64,000 bases of DNA from Paenibacillus pabuli (lineage in GTDB: Bacteria > Bacillota > Bacilli > Paenibacillales > Paenibacillaceae), in the NCBI RefSeq assembly GCF_039831995.1, contig NZ_JBDOIO010000003.1:248001-312000 (forward strand), written 5' to 3'. This document shows positions 16,105-25,530 of the stretch, one piece after another; position 1 is the first letter of the stretch; every line of letters begins with the position of its first letter. Below the pieces are notes generated by a model. It saw nothing but the letters and a program-made list of their open reading frames with translations. It was not told the origin of the DNA and made no database searches. Made by a program: the position numbers and the translations under genes.

Positions 16105-17070
16105 ATGGAGGAAATTGTAGTGGGTACCGAGCCGCTCCGCCCGAAGAAAAAACCGAAAATCAGGCGGATTACCTGGCAGAATATTAAAGCACAGAGACAA
16201 CTCATTTGGATGTCTGTTCCTCTGCTTGCGTACATTATTGTCTTTGCGTATGTACCTGTATGGGGTTGGACGATGGCCTTTCAGGATTATAAACCGGCCC
16301 GGAGTTTCTCGCAGCAAACCTGGGTAGGGTTCAAGCATTTTCAGTTTTTGTTTACCGATGACAATTTCTTACGCGTGCTTCGCAATACGCTCGCCATGAG
16401 TATTATCAATATGATTCTGGGTTTCGTTACCGCTATTGTTTTGGCATTATTACTCAATGAGATCAAGAAGGTCATGTGGAAGCGGACGGTACAGACCATC
16501 TCGTATCTGCCTCACTTCTTATCATGGATTATCGTTACCGGCATCGTAGCAACTTCGCTTGCATCGGACGGCATTATCAACGATATCCTCATGAAACTGC
16601 ACTTAATCAATGAGCCTATTCTATGGCTGACGGAAGGTAAATATTTCTGGGGCGTTGTTGCAAGTTCCCATATTTGGAAGGAAGTTGGATGGAGCACTAT
16701 TATTTATTTGGCGGCCATGGCCTCTATTGACCCGGCACAGTATGAAGCTGCCGATATTGATGGAGCCAATCGATATCAAAAAATGTGGAATGTCACCTTG
16801 CCAGGAATCAAGCCTACCATTGTCATCCTGCTAATTATGTCGATTGGGCATATTCTGGAGGCCGGCTTCGAGGTTCAGTATTTGCTGGGTAACGGATTGG
16901 TTGTTGACTGGGCGGAAACGATTGATATCTTCGTGCTCAAATACGGGATTGCACAGGGTAACTATTCGCTTGCGACTGCAGGCGGGATATTCAAGACCGT
17001 GGTCAGCATTACGATGTTGCTTGTAGCGAACTGGACTGCCAAGCGGCTTGGGGAAGAGAGGCTCTTATAA
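16105..17070 (+). CDS. CUT1-type sugar ABC permease, LplB/YtcB-like
   Basis: A 321-residue inner-membrane permease. After a charged cytoplasmic N-terminus (RPKKKPKIRR) come six hydrophobic segments, the first being WMSVPLLAYIIVFAYVPVWGW. The ATPase-contact motif is EAADIDGANRYQKMWNVTLP. ATG 16105 is preferred since AGGGAG lies nine bases upstream; an in-frame ATG at 16042 and another at 16084 have no comparable site. It works with the permease encoded next and the LplA-type binding protein. No ATPase gene is in the locus, so it presumably uses a shared MsmX-type ATPase encoded elsewhere. Confidence 0.93.
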   Translation: MEEIVVGTEPLRPKKKPKIRRITWQNIKAQRQLIWMSVPLLAYIIVFAYVPVWGWTMAFQDYKPARSFSQQTWVGFKHFQFLFTDDNFLRVLRNTLAMSIINMILGFVTAIVLALLLNEIKKVMWKRTVQTISYLPHFLSWIIVTGIVATSLASDGIINDILMKLHLINEPILWLTEGKYFWGVVASSHIWKEVGWSTIIYLAAMASIDPAQYEAADIDGANRYQKMWNVTLPGIKPTIVILLIMSIGHILEAGFEVQYLLGNGLVVDWAETIDIFVLKYGIAQGNYSLATAGGIFKTVVSITMLLVANWTAKRLGEERLL

Positions 17071-17071
17071 G

Positions 17072-18022
17072 ATGAAAAAAACACCATTGTCCGGTTTAGG
17101 AAATACATCGGCGCTTTCTGTACGCCGTCCTGGTGCCAGAGGTCTTGAACCGTTTCTGTTCGGCACCTTTAACACGATCTTCATGATTTTGCTCGTAATC
17201 GTGACGCTGTATCCATTTTTAAACACGATTGTTGTTTCGTTTAATGCAGGGAATGACACCATTCGGGGAGGCTTATATTTATGGCCTCGTGATTTCACCT
17301 TGCAGAATTACAAAGCTGTTTTTGCATCGGGCACGATTTATAATGCATTTTTTATTTCCGTTGCACGTACAGTACTATCCACCGTGCTGAATATTTTCTT
17401 GACCACCATGCTCGCTTACACGCTGAGTCGGCGCGATTATATTTTCCGCAAGCTGATTACGACCATTTTTGTGCTGACGATGTATTTCAATGCAGGACTA
17501 ATTCCGGGGTACTTCCTGATGAAGGATCTACATTTGATTAATTCCTTCTGGGTGTATGTCCTGCCATCACTGGTCAGTGCGTTTAACCTGATCGTCATTC
17601 GTACGTATATCTACACCATTCCCGAAAGCTTGATTGAATCAGCCAAAATCGACGGTGCAGGCGATTTCAGAATTTTCTGGAGAATCATTTTCCCACTATG
17701 TAAACCTGTGCTGGCGACCATTGCGCTCTTTGTCGCAGTAGGCGCGTGGAATTCCTGGTTCGATGCTTTTCTGTACACGTCATCACGTCAAGAGCTCAGC
17801 ACGCTGCAATACGAATTGATGAAATTGTTGTCTTCCAGCATGAACGCCAACAGCAATCCTTCCGTTGCCAATGGTATAGGGGCAGAGCATTCGACTCAGG
17901 TAACCCCAATTTCCATTCGCGCGGCCGTGACCATTGTGGCTTCCGTTCCGATTTTGCTTGTATACCCGTTCATGCAAAAATACTTTGTCGTAGGACTTAA
18001 TGTAGGGAGTGTGAAGGAATAA
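17072..18022 (+). CDS. CUT1-type sugar ABC permease, LplC/YtcP-like
   Basis: A 316-residue membrane permease, second subunit of the importer. Hydrophobic segments include LFGTFNTIFMILLVIVTLYP and the coupling motif is ESAKIDGAGDFRIFWRIIFP. The family C-terminus MQKYFVVGLNVGSVKE is present. ATG 17072 fits best; an in-frame TTG at 17048 would overlap the previous gene and lacks a clear ribosome site. The stop codon abuts the ATG of the GH43 gene with no gap, so import and the first cytoplasmic glycosidase are translationally coupled. Confidence 0.94.
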   Translation: MKKTPLSGLGNTSALSVRRPGARGLEPFLFGTFNTIFMILLVIVTLYPFLNTIVVSFNAGNDTIRGGLYLWPRDFTLQNYKAVFASGTIYNAFFISVARTVLSTVLNIFLTTMLAYTLSRRDYIFRKLITTIFVLTMYFNAGLIPGYFLMKDLHLINSFWVYVLPSLVSAFNLIVIRTYIYTIPESLIESAKIDGAGDFRIFWRIIFPLCKPVLATIALFVAVGAWNSWFDAFLYTSSRQELSTLQYELMKLLSSSMNANSNPSVANGIGAEHSTQVTPISIRAAVTIVASVPILLVYPFMQKYFVVGLNVGSVKE

Positions 18023-19579
18023 ATGTCACAGCTTCAAGTACAACAAATTCGCTATGCGAACCCGATTCTTCCTGGTTTTTACCCGGATCCGAGCATTGTG
18101 AAGGCAGAGGATTACTTTTACCTTGTTTGCAGTTCGTTTGAGTATTTTCCGGGAGTTCCGATTTTTCGGAGCCCGGATCTGATTCACTGGGAGCAGATCG
18201 GCAACGTATTGGATCGGGTGAGCCAGCTTGATTTGACTGGTCAGAAGAGCTCGGACGGGATTTATGCCCCTGCGCTACGATACCACGAAGGCACGTTTTA
18301 TATGATCACGACAGATGTTAGAGGTATCGGGAACTTTTATGTTACGGCAACCAACCCTGCCGGACCATGGTCTGATCCGATTCACATTCCGTATGGGGGA
18401 ATCGACCCCTCTCTGTTTTTTGACGATGACGGAAAAGTGTATGTTACGGCTCAGCAAGGAGCGGACTACGATTCTCATGCCATTCAATATGAGATCGACA
18501 TCACGACAGGAGAGGCGTTGTCCGAACCGCAGGTGGTATGGCACGGAGATGGTGGACCATGGACCGAGGGGCCGCACTTGTACAAAATCAACGGGATGTA
18601 CTATATGATGTCTGCTTCCGGAGGGACGGCCAAGGAGCATCGCGAAATCATCGGTCGCAGCGAACATCCGTATGGTCCTTTCGAACGGTATCCAGAGCCG
18701 ATTCTGACTCACCGCCATTTGGACCACCCTATCCAGTATTTGGGCCATGCCGATCTGGTGGAGGATCATCACGGTGATTGGTGGGCTGTATTCCTTGGCG
18801 TCCGCTTGACAGAAGATGGATATAGCGTGCTTGGACGCGAAACATTCCTGGCACCGGTTGTCTGGAATGAGGGCTGGCCGCACATTGACAACAATGAAGG
18901 CACGGTAAGTCTGGACATGACGATTCAACGTATGCCGATGTCCGTTCCTTCTCAAGCGGATGGTAATGCAGCAATTGTTGCAGGCCGGGATGAATTCAAT
19001 GAAGAACTGGGTCCGCAGTGGATGTTTGTGCGCAATCCGTCAGAAGGAGCATGCTCCATAACGGAAAATCCGGGTTCTTTGACACTTTACGGGCAGGAGG
19101 CAAATCTCAGCGACGTTGGTCAGGTTACGTTTGTAGGCCGGAGACAGCAGCATCTTCAGGCCTGCTACACAACCAGCATGACATTTGTCCCGGTTACGGA
19201 TGGAGAAGAAGCGGGCATGTGCATTCGCAGGGATGAGGATGCGCATTATGAGCTTGGTGTTAAAAGGTCGGAAGGACGCAACCTCATTTTTGCCCGTCTG
19301 ACGGTACGTGGAGAGTCGAAGCTCGTGTACGAGAATGAGACTGAAGCAGAGCAGCTGTTTCTTCGGATTGAATCAACGGAGAAGGACTATAAGCTGAGCT
19401 GCTCCTTGGATGAACTGGACTGGGTAAGTCTTGGCACGGGTTCGGCACGGGGCATCTCTCCGGAGGACTTTGTGCATAAAATGTGCTTTACCGGAGCGGT
19501 AGTGGGGTTATATGCCACTGGCAATGGCCAGGCAAGTCATACACCTGCACGCTTCGATTGGTTCGATTATGAAATCTAG
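18023..19579 (+). CDS. GH43 beta-xylosidase / alpha-L-arabinofuranosidase with C-terminal beta-sandwich
   Basis: A 518-residue cytoplasmic enzyme without signal peptide. The five-bladed GH43 domain begins YANPILPGFYPDPSIV with general base Asp22; the pKa-tuning residue is Asp128 (GGIDPSLFFDDD) and the general acid is Glu182 (GPWTEGPHLYK). From about residue 325 a beta-sandwich domain (DEFNEELGPQWMFVRNP...) matches the accessory domain of large GH43 xylosidases, which helps close the active site. It would release xylose or arabinose from imported oligosaccharides. Its start directly follows the permease stop. Specificity for xylose versus arabinose cannot be settled from sequence alone. Confidence 0.93.
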   Translation: MSQLQVQQIRYANPILPGFYPDPSIVKAEDYFYLVCSSFEYFPGVPIFRSPDLIHWEQIGNVLDRVSQLDLTGQKSSDGIYAPALRYHEGTFYMITTDVRGIGNFYVTATNPAGPWSDPIHIPYGGIDPSLFFDDDGKVYVTAQQGADYDSHAIQYEIDITTGEALSEPQVVWHGDGGPWTEGPHLYKINGMYYMMSASGGTAKEHREIIGRSEHPYGPFERYPEPILTHRHLDHPIQYLGHADLVEDHHGDWWAVFLGVRLTEDGYSVLGRETFLAPVVWNEGWPHIDNNEGTVSLDMTIQRMPMSVPSQADGNAAIVAGRDEFNEELGPQWMFVRNPSEGACSITENPGSLTLYGQEANLSDVGQVTFVGRRQQHLQACYTTSMTFVPVTDGEEAGMCIRRDEDAHYELGVKRSEGRNLIFARLTVRGESKLVYENETEAEQLFLRIESTEKDYKLSCSLDELDWVSLGTGSARGISPEDFVHKMCFTGAVVGLYATGNGQASHTPARFDWFDYEI

Positions 19580-19639
19580 CTAACTGATCTAACGAGACGA
19601 ACTAATATTACTTATTCGGTAATCAGGAGGAGGGGAATT

Positions 19640-20674
19640 ATGGAATCCAGGCGTGAAGAGGAATCATTGAAGGCTTTATATAAGGATGCTTTTCATATCG
19701 GTGCAGCGGTTAATCCCCGGACGATCGACAGCCAGCGCTCGCTGCTGGCCTACCACTTCAACAGCTTGACAGCAGAAAATGAAATGAAATTTTCAAGCAT
19801 ACACCCGGAGGAGAATCTGTACACGTTCGAGAACGCAGACGTTATAGCTGCATTTGCCAGAGAGCAAGGCATGGCACTGCGAGGACATACGCTGGTCTGG
19901 CATAATCAGACTCCCGATTGGTTGTTCGAAAACGAAACGGGCGGAAAGGCGGAGCGGGATCTACTGCTCGAACGGCTTCGCTCGCATATTCAGACTGTCG
20001 TCGGCAGATATAAGGATGTGATCTACTGCTGGGATGTTGTGAATGAGGTCATCTCCGATGAGAATGATGAAAGTGCATTTCTGCGGCCTTCCAAATGGCT
20101 GGATATTGCCGGGGAGGACTTTATTGCCAAAGCATTCGAGTTTGCTCATGAAGCAGATCCACAGGCTCTCTTGTTTTATAACGACTACAACGAGTCCAAC
20201 CCGCATAAGCGGGAGCGCATCTACCGACTTGTTCGTTCACTGCTGGATCAAGGCGTACCGATTCATGGGGTAGGTTTGCAGGCACACTGGAATTTATACG
20301 ACCCCACACTGGACGACATGCGTGCTGCAATTGAGCGTTATGCCCAGCTTGGTCTTCAGCTTCAGCTCACTGAACTTGACGTATCGGTATTTCGCTTTGA
20401 AGACCGACGTACGGACCTGACTCGTCCTGAGAAGGGGATGCTGGAACTGCAAGCCGAGCGATATGAATCCATTTTCCGTCTGCTTTACGAATATCGTGAA
20501 CACATCAGCGCCGTCACATTCTGGGGGGCAGCCGATGATTATACCTGGCTTGATCATTTCCCGGTCAAAGGCAGGAAAAATTGGCCATTTTTGTTCGATG
20601 AGTCGCATGCTCCCAAACCGGCTTATGAGCGCGTTGCTCAGATTCCGAAGCATGCTGCAATGGAGAAAAAGTGA
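19640..20674 (+). CDS. Intracellular GH10 endo-1,4-beta-xylanase
   Basis: A 344-residue single-domain GH10 TIM barrel with no signal peptide or binding module, hence cytoplasmic. Acid/base Glu136 is in CWDVVNEV and nucleophile Glu245 in LQLTELDVS; the family pattern GHTLVWHNQTPDWLF and the aromatic floor AVTFWGAADDYTWL are present. GGAGGAGGGG precedes the ATG. Such small internal GH10 enzymes cut imported xylo-oligosaccharides and aldouronates, as XynA2 does in Paenibacillus aldouronate-utilisation clusters. It lies between two GH43 genes in the same direction with short gaps (60 and 70 bases), consistent with one operon. Confidence 0.95.
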   Translation: MESRREEESLKALYKDAFHIGAAVNPRTIDSQRSLLAYHFNSLTAENEMKFSSIHPEENLYTFENADVIAAFAREQGMALRGHTLVWHNQTPDWLFENETGGKAERDLLLERLRSHIQTVVGRYKDVIYCWDVVNEVISDENDESAFLRPSKWLDIAGEDFIAKAFEFAHEADPQALLFYNDYNESNPHKRERIYRLVRSLLDQGVPIHGVGLQAHWNLYDPTLDDMRAAIERYAQLGLQLQLTELDVSVFRFEDRRTDLTRPEKGMLELQAERYESIFRLLYEYREHISAVTFWGAADDYTWLDHFPVKGRKNWPFLFDESHAPKPAYERVAQIPKHAAMEKK

Positions 20675-20744
20675 TACTTATATCGTTCAAGTGACCGAAA
20701 AAATGTTGAAATTGAATCGATCTCTTTTGAAAGGGAGTATTTGA

Positions 20745-21731
20745 ATGTCTGAAGTGCCTAAACCACATCAACCGTTAGTCACCCACATCTATACTGCAGA
20801 TCCATCAGCACACGTTTTTGAGGATCGGATCTATATCTATCCATCTCATGATCTGGATCATGACGGTCCGGTGAATGACAACGGAGACCAATACAAAATG
20901 GAGGATTATCACGTATTGTCCATGGCCGATCTGAATTCACCGGTCGTGGATCATGGTGAAGTGCTGCACGTTAAGGATGTCCCGTGGGCATCCAGTCAGA
21001 TGTGGGCGCCAGATGCTGCATACAAAAACGGAAAATATTATCTGTTTTTCCCCGCACGCGATCATGATGGCATCTTCCGGATAGGCGTAGCAACAAGCTC
21101 TTCTCCCCAAGGTCCATTCCAACCGGAGGAGCAGTACATCCCTGGCAGCTTCAGCATCGACCCTGCCGTATTCATTGATGAGGACGATGAAGCCTACATG
21201 CTCTTTGGCGGGCTGTGGGGCGGTCAGTTGGAGAAGTGGCAGACGGGAAGCTACGTGGAGGATGCCGAAGGTCCTGCTCCGGATGCGCCTGCCCTTGGCC
21301 CACGAATCGCCAAGCTCAGCGAGGATATGCTTTCGATGTCTTCGGAGGCCATGGAGATTATGATCGTGGATCAGGAAGGCAAGCCGCTTACCGCCAGCAA
21401 CGAAGAATGCAGATATTTTGAAGGACCATGGATGCACAAGTATAATGGCAAATATTATTTGTCTTACTCCACGGGAACAACGCACAAGCTGGTGTATGCT
21501 ACAGGGGACAATCCTATGGGACCATTCACGTTCCAGGGCACCATATTACCGCCTGTTTTGGGATGGACAACACATCATTCCATTGTTAAATGTGAGGATA
21601 AATGGTATTTATTTTATCATGATTGCTCCCTGTCCGGCGGTGTTGACTACAAGCGCTGCGTAAAATTTGCCGAGTTGACGTACAATCCGGACGGCACCAT
21701 TCGTATGATTGATCCATACCCAGAGAAGTAA
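20745..21731 (+). CDS. GH43 beta-xylosidase-like enzyme (single domain)
   Basis: A 328-residue cytoplasmic GH43 protein lacking the C-terminal sandwich of its neighbours. Probable catalytic residues are Asp19 (YTADPSAHVF), Asp139 (FSIDPAVFIDED) and Glu226 (CRYFEGPWMHK). It carries an insertion around residues 155-190 (GLWGGQLEKWQTGSYVEDAE) seen in xylosidase/arabinofuranosidase members that follow GH10 genes in Paenibacillus. A GAAAGGGAG site precedes the ATG. It probably ends the operon begun by the binding-protein gene, as a hairpin and T-run follow about 55 bases downstream. Exact product preference is unknown. Confidence 0.92.
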   Translation: MSEVPKPHQPLVTHIYTADPSAHVFEDRIYIYPSHDLDHDGPVNDNGDQYKMEDYHVLSMADLNSPVVDHGEVLHVKDVPWASSQMWAPDAAYKNGKYYLFFPARDHDGIFRIGVATSSSPQGPFQPEEQYIPGSFSIDPAVFIDEDDEAYMLFGGLWGGQLEKWQTGSYVEDAEGPAPDAPALGPRIAKLSEDMLSMSSEAMEIMIVDQEGKPLTASNEECRYFEGPWMHKYNGKYYLSYSTGTTHKLVYATGDNPMGPFTFQGTILPPVLGWTTHHSIVKCEDKWYLFYHDCSLSGGVDYKRCVKFAELTYNPDGTIRMIDPYPEK

Positions 21732-21786
21732 CAAGTCGGGTTGGATGGTCTGAATGCGGCCTCTACGATCAAACCGTTACCATGAA

Positions 21787-21832
21787 GGTGCCCTTGAATC
21801 ATTGTTGTCTTGGGGCACCGGTTCGGTTTTTT
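21787..21832 (+). terminator. Putative terminator after the GH43 gene
   Basis: GGTGCCC (21787-21793) pairs with GGGCACC (21813-21819) around a 19-base loop. A short ACCG/CGGT pair and six T residues follow. The long loop makes it weaker than the other terminators in the window. Confidence 0.5.
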
Positions 21833-21861
21833 AGACCACCTTACGTCTTTCATGGTAATTT

Positions 21862-21875
21862 TGTAAGCGTTTTAA
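21862..21875 (+). promoter_or_regulatory. Cre-like CcpA site upstream of the third GH43 gene
   Basis: TGTAAGCGTTTTAA matches the catabolite-responsive element consensus TGWAANCGNTNWCA at every position but one. It lies in the 375-base gap between two GH43 genes, shortly before a large palindrome. No convincing -35/-10 pair was recognised between it and 22107. Confidence 0.5.
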
Positions 21876-21893
21876 AAAACGTATTGTCATCTC

Positions 21894-21939
21894 ATAATAA
21901 CCTTCTTGCCATGATGACTATGGCATGGAAGGTTATTAT
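21894..21939. repeat. 46-base near-perfect palindrome in the GH43-GH43 gap
   Basis: ATAATAACCTTC (21894-21905) is exactly complementary to GAAGGTTATTAT (21928-21939), and inside it TGCCAT (21907-21912) pairs with ATGGCA (21920-21925) around a seven-base loop. There is no T-run on either side, so it is not a normal terminator. It could be an operator, an RNA-processing hairpin or a remnant of a small mobile repeat. Confidence 0.75.
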
Positions 21940-22106
21940 GCTACATTGTGGCATTTACTTGAAGCGAACATCACGTAGGAAAAAGATGTTTAATTGATCT
22001 GTCGTATCATCACTAAAACATGTAAAATGGGATTGACTGAGGAGTCAGCTTATAAAGGTGCTTTTGACTTAACAATACCCAAAACCAAGTGAGGTGTACT
22101 AGAGGT

Positions 22107-23639
22107 ATGTATCCCAATCCAATTATATGGGCTGATTACCCGGATCTTGATGTCATCCGTGTAGAAGATACGTATTACATGGTCAGTACAACAATGCATA
22201 TGATGCCCGGGTGCGTCATCCTGCGTTCGTATGATCTGATTCATTGGGAAGTGGCAACCTACGTATATGACCGGCTGGATGACACCCCCGCCCAAAGACT
22301 GGAAGATGGCAAGCAAATCTATAGCAAAGGAATGTGGGCAGCTTCACTTCGGTATCATCAAGGAACGTTTTATGTGGTCTTTGTAGCCAATGATACGCGA
22401 AAGACGTATCTGTACACATCTTCCTCCATCACGGGGCCATGGGAGAAACGGTTCGTTGAGGGCTTTTATCATGATTGCTCCCTGTTCTTTGACGATGACG
22501 ACCGAGTATATCTGGTACATGGTAATGCCGAGATTCATCTGATCGAGTTAAAGGCTGATCTGTCAGGACCTAAACCGGGAGGAACACAGCGTTTAATCGT
22601 GAAAGAGAGAGAACCTTACCATCTTGGCTACGAAGGTGCCCATTTCTATAAGATTGATGGAAAGTATTATGTGTTCCTGATTCACATTTCCAAAGAGGCG
22701 GGGCGAAGAACCCAGGCTTACTACATGGCGGATACGCTGGACGGTGAATTTGTCGGTGGGGAATGTTTTAACGACGATATGGGCTATTTCAATTCAGGTG
22801 TTGCTCAAGGAGGGATCGTCAATACCCCGGATGGTAAATGGTATGCCATGCTGTTTCAGGATCATGGTGCCGTGGGCCGTATTCCGGTACTTGTTCCCAT
22901 GCATTTTGAAGACGGTATTCCCGTTTTTGCAAGCAAAGCACCTAGAAAAATAGATATTCCTAGCACAAGGCCAGATTATCGTTATAGCCCGCTGGTAGGC
23001 AGTGACGATTTCGGGTATCACATCGAGGATGACGGAAGGGTAAGCCTCCGTGATTTTTGGCAATGGAACCATACGCCACATGATGAGCTGTGGTCCGTAA
23101 CCGAGAAGCCTGGCGTATACCGAATCCGGACCGGCCAGCTCAGCCCAAACCTTACTTTTGCTGTGAATACACTGACCCAGCGTGCGATGGGGCCCGCTTG
23201 TACGGTAAACGTCACACTTGACGGCAGCGGATTGAACGATGGTGATTATGCAGGAATAGGTTTTCTAATAGGCACTTACGGTCTGATTGCACTAACAAGG
23301 GATGAGGGACAGTTCTATCTTGTCATGCAGGCACGGGAAAGTCAGGATTCCAGCATATTCGGCAATTTGGTTGATCAGGAGCCTGCGACGGAGCATGCGC
23401 GAATTCGCGTAGCGGGACCAGTTGTTACACTCCAAGCGTCAGGCCAGTTCGAGAACAATCAGGATGAGTGTTCTTTTGCCAATCTCGATGGCACAGAGTG
23501 GAAGCCACTTGGCATTCCCCACAAGATGTTCTATAAACTGGATCATTTCATGGGCTGCCGGATTGCCTTGTTCCTGTATTCAACCCAGATCATTGGAGGA
23601 ACGGCCGATTTTTCCGATTTTCAATACCGGATCCTCTAA
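22107..23639 (+). CDS. GH43 glycosidase (arabinofuranosidase/xylosidase-like) with C-terminal beta-sandwich
   Basis: A 510-residue cytoplasmic GH43 enzyme, distinct in sequence from the two upstream. Likely catalytic residues are Asp13 (ADYPDLDVI), Asp123 (FYHDCSLFFDDDD) and Glu176 (LGYEGAHFYK). From about residue 300 (SDDFGYHIEDDG...) an accessory sandwich domain follows. ATG 22107 is chosen because the canonical GH43 N-terminus YPNPIIWADYPD begins there and GTGAGGTG lies ten bases upstream; the GTG at 22089 adds six residues and has no site. It stands behind a 375-base gap with its own regulatory elements, so it is probably a separate unit. Confidence 0.92.
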   Translation: MYPNPIIWADYPDLDVIRVEDTYYMVSTTMHMMPGCVILRSYDLIHWEVATYVYDRLDDTPAQRLEDGKQIYSKGMWAASLRYHQGTFYVVFVANDTRKTYLYTSSSITGPWEKRFVEGFYHDCSLFFDDDDRVYLVHGNAEIHLIELKADLSGPKPGGTQRLIVKEREPYHLGYEGAHFYKIDGKYYVFLIHISKEAGRRTQAYYMADTLDGEFVGGECFNDDMGYFNSGVAQGGIVNTPDGKWYAMLFQDHGAVGRIPVLVPMHFEDGIPVFASKAPRKIDIPSTRPDYRYSPLVGSDDFGYHIEDDGRVSLRDFWQWNHTPHDELWSVTEKPGVYRIRTGQLSPNLTFAVNTLTQRAMGPACTVNVTLDGSGLNDGDYAGIGFLIGTYGLIALTRDEGQFYLVMQARESQDSSIFGNLVDQEPATEHARIRVAGPVVTLQASGQFENNQDECSFANLDGTEWKPLGIPHKMFYKLDHFMGCRIALFLYSTQIIGGTADFSDFQYRIL

Positions 23640-23666
23640 GCAACTAAATACACGATGGTACGGCTA

Positions 23667-23689
23667 AAGTCGCCTGATGGCGGCTTTTT
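23667..23689 (+). terminator. Rho-independent terminator after the third GH43 gene
   Basis: AAGTCGCC and GGCGGCTT pair around TGAT, followed by a T-run. It separates the glycosidase gene from the binding protein/kinase/regulator module. Confidence 0.85.
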
Positions 23690-23787
23690 GTACGCATATA
23701 GGCCAAGCTGGTTATATAATGATCGGATTCGGGATGATCCCAAATAAATAGTATCGTTCATTCCAACAGAACTGGGGGCAAGTCGCT

Positions 23788-25488
23788 GTGCCTAATCAAT
23801 GGAAGTACAGAACAAGATGGGCTTTAATTCTGCTCCTTGTGGTGTGCATGCCTGCAGGCTTTACAAAAGGGTTTTTGGAGCAACCACAGCCCGTCCCTGC
23901 TGGGCAGCAGGGACAACCTCTTGAAGAGGAAGGAAGATATGTTCCACCGATAAAAGTCACTTTTGTCAGGGAAACCGGAGAGGACCTGCAGCGAATGATC
24001 GACCAATTACCGGGTGAGAGTTTGGTGGATAATCGCTGGACTCGCTTATACGAAGAAGAGTTGGGCATTCAGATTCACTATGACTGGATTGCAACGGGTG
24101 ACGTTTATAGTCAGAAGCTGGGGGTGTCCCTCGCGGCAGGTCGTTTTCCGGACGTAGTCAAAGTTAATCCTTATCAGCTCAGGCAGTTAAGCAACGCCGG
24201 ATTGATTGAAGATCTGACAGACGTGTACAAGTCGCAAGCCTCTCCGCTTACCAAAAAAATATTGGAGGCTGAGGGTAGAGGTGCGTTCGACGCTGCCACA
24301 ATTGAAGGAAGACTGATGGCCATCCCGGAATCGTCTTCTTCCATAGAAACCGCGCAGTATCTGTGGATCAGAAGTGATTGGCTGGAAGATATGGACCTGC
24401 AGCCGCCCAAAACGATGGAGGACGTCCTGCAGATATCAAAAGCGTTCACAGAAGGAGATCCTGACGGAAACGGTAAACAGGACACCTATGGACTTGCCAT
24501 GACTAGTTATCTGTGGGATCCCGTCATGGGTGTATCCGGATTCATGGCCGGTTACGGAGCCTACCCGAACATATGGGTTAAGGACAAGGGTGGAAATCTG
24601 GCCTACGGTGGCATACAACCGGAGGTGAGAAAAGCGCTGGAAATGCTACAGAAGCTATACCTTGAAGGTCAGCTTGATCCCGAATTTGCCTACAAAAACG
24701 GAAGCAAGGAGTACCGACTGATTCAGGACGGTAAAATCGGCATGCTGTATGGTGAACAGTGGACCCCCTTCATGCTTCAGACTACGCGCGATACTGACAC
24801 CGATGCGGAGTGGCAAGCTTATCCTCTTGTGGCGGAGTCAGGACGAGGCATAAGGGTCCCGCTCCGCTCCAATACAGGACAATACTTCGCGGTAAGGAAA
24901 GGATTTGCGTATCCTGAGGTCATCGTAAAGCTCATGAATCTGCATCTGGATAAAAACTGGGGTGAGCAGGCCGAGTATGAAACCTACTACAATGATGATT
25001 CACGCGCTGTGTGGATGCTTTCGCCGGTAACACCCTTTCCAGGGACGAAAAACATGGATGCCTACAGAGCTATTCGTGATGCCAGTAACAGCGGGGATTT
25101 CTCAAGCCTGGAGAACGAAGCACTTGCGATCCATAAACGAATGGCTGCTTATGAATCCGAAGGTTTAAAGAGTGGCTGGGGATGGAAACAAACTTATGGA
25201 CCCTCGGGGGCCTTCAGTATTGCCGACGGTTATGACCGAAACGGACAGCTTCTATATGATGAATTCACCGGCGGAATTACCGAAACCATGGTTGATCGGC
25301 AAATCATTCTTCGAGACCTCCAGCTTGAAGTCTACATGAATATTATTCTTGGTTCGCCTATCGAAGAATTCGATCAGTTCGTGGACGATTGGTATAAGCT
25401 GGGTGGAGAAGAAATTACATCGGAGGTGAATGTGTGGTTCAGAACCAATGCTGCAAGGGATCATTCAACGTTCGCCTCCTCGGATTAG
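23788..25488 (+). CDS. LplA-type extracellular solute-binding protein without linked permease
   Basis: A 566-residue secreted or membrane-tethered binding protein of the same broad family as the one at 14282 (shared features VSLAAGRFPDVVKVN, DWLEDMDLQPPKTMEDVLQ, DPDGNGKQDTYGLAM). The N-terminal hydrophobic stretch WALILLLVVCMPAG contains a Cys, but the preceding VV is not a canonical lipobox, so lipidation is doubtful. The start is GTG with GGGGGC about ten bases upstream. No permease genes adjoin it; instead a kinase gene begins about 40 bases later and a response regulator follows. It may therefore act as a ligand-presenting partner of that kinase instead of feeding a transporter. Confidence 0.88.
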   Translation: MPNQWKYRTRWALILLLVVCMPAGFTKGFLEQPQPVPAGQQGQPLEEEGRYVPPIKVTFVRETGEDLQRMIDQLPGESLVDNRWTRLYEEELGIQIHYDWIATGDVYSQKLGVSLAAGRFPDVVKVNPYQLRQLSNAGLIEDLTDVYKSQASPLTKKILEAEGRGAFDAATIEGRLMAIPESSSSIETAQYLWIRSDWLEDMDLQPPKTMEDVLQISKAFTEGDPDGNGKQDTYGLAMTSYLWDPVMGVSGFMAGYGAYPNIWVKDKGGNLAYGGIQPEVRKALEMLQKLYLEGQLDPEFAYKNGSKEYRLIQDGKIGMLYGEQWTPFMLQTTRDTDTDAEWQAYPLVAESGRGIRVPLRSNTGQYFAVRKGFAYPEVIVKLMNLHLDKNWGEQAEYETYYNDDSRAVWMLSPVTPFPGTKNMDAYRAIRDASNSGDFSSLENEALAIHKRMAAYESEGLKSGWGWKQTYGPSGAFSIADGYDRNGQLLYDEFTGGITETMVDRQIILRDLQLEVYMNIILGSPIEEFDQFVDDWYKLGGEEITSEVNVWFRTNAARDHSTFASSD

Positions 25489-25530
25489 CCCAAAATCCTA
25501 TTTCAGCCTGTTGGACAGGAGGTGAAAGGA

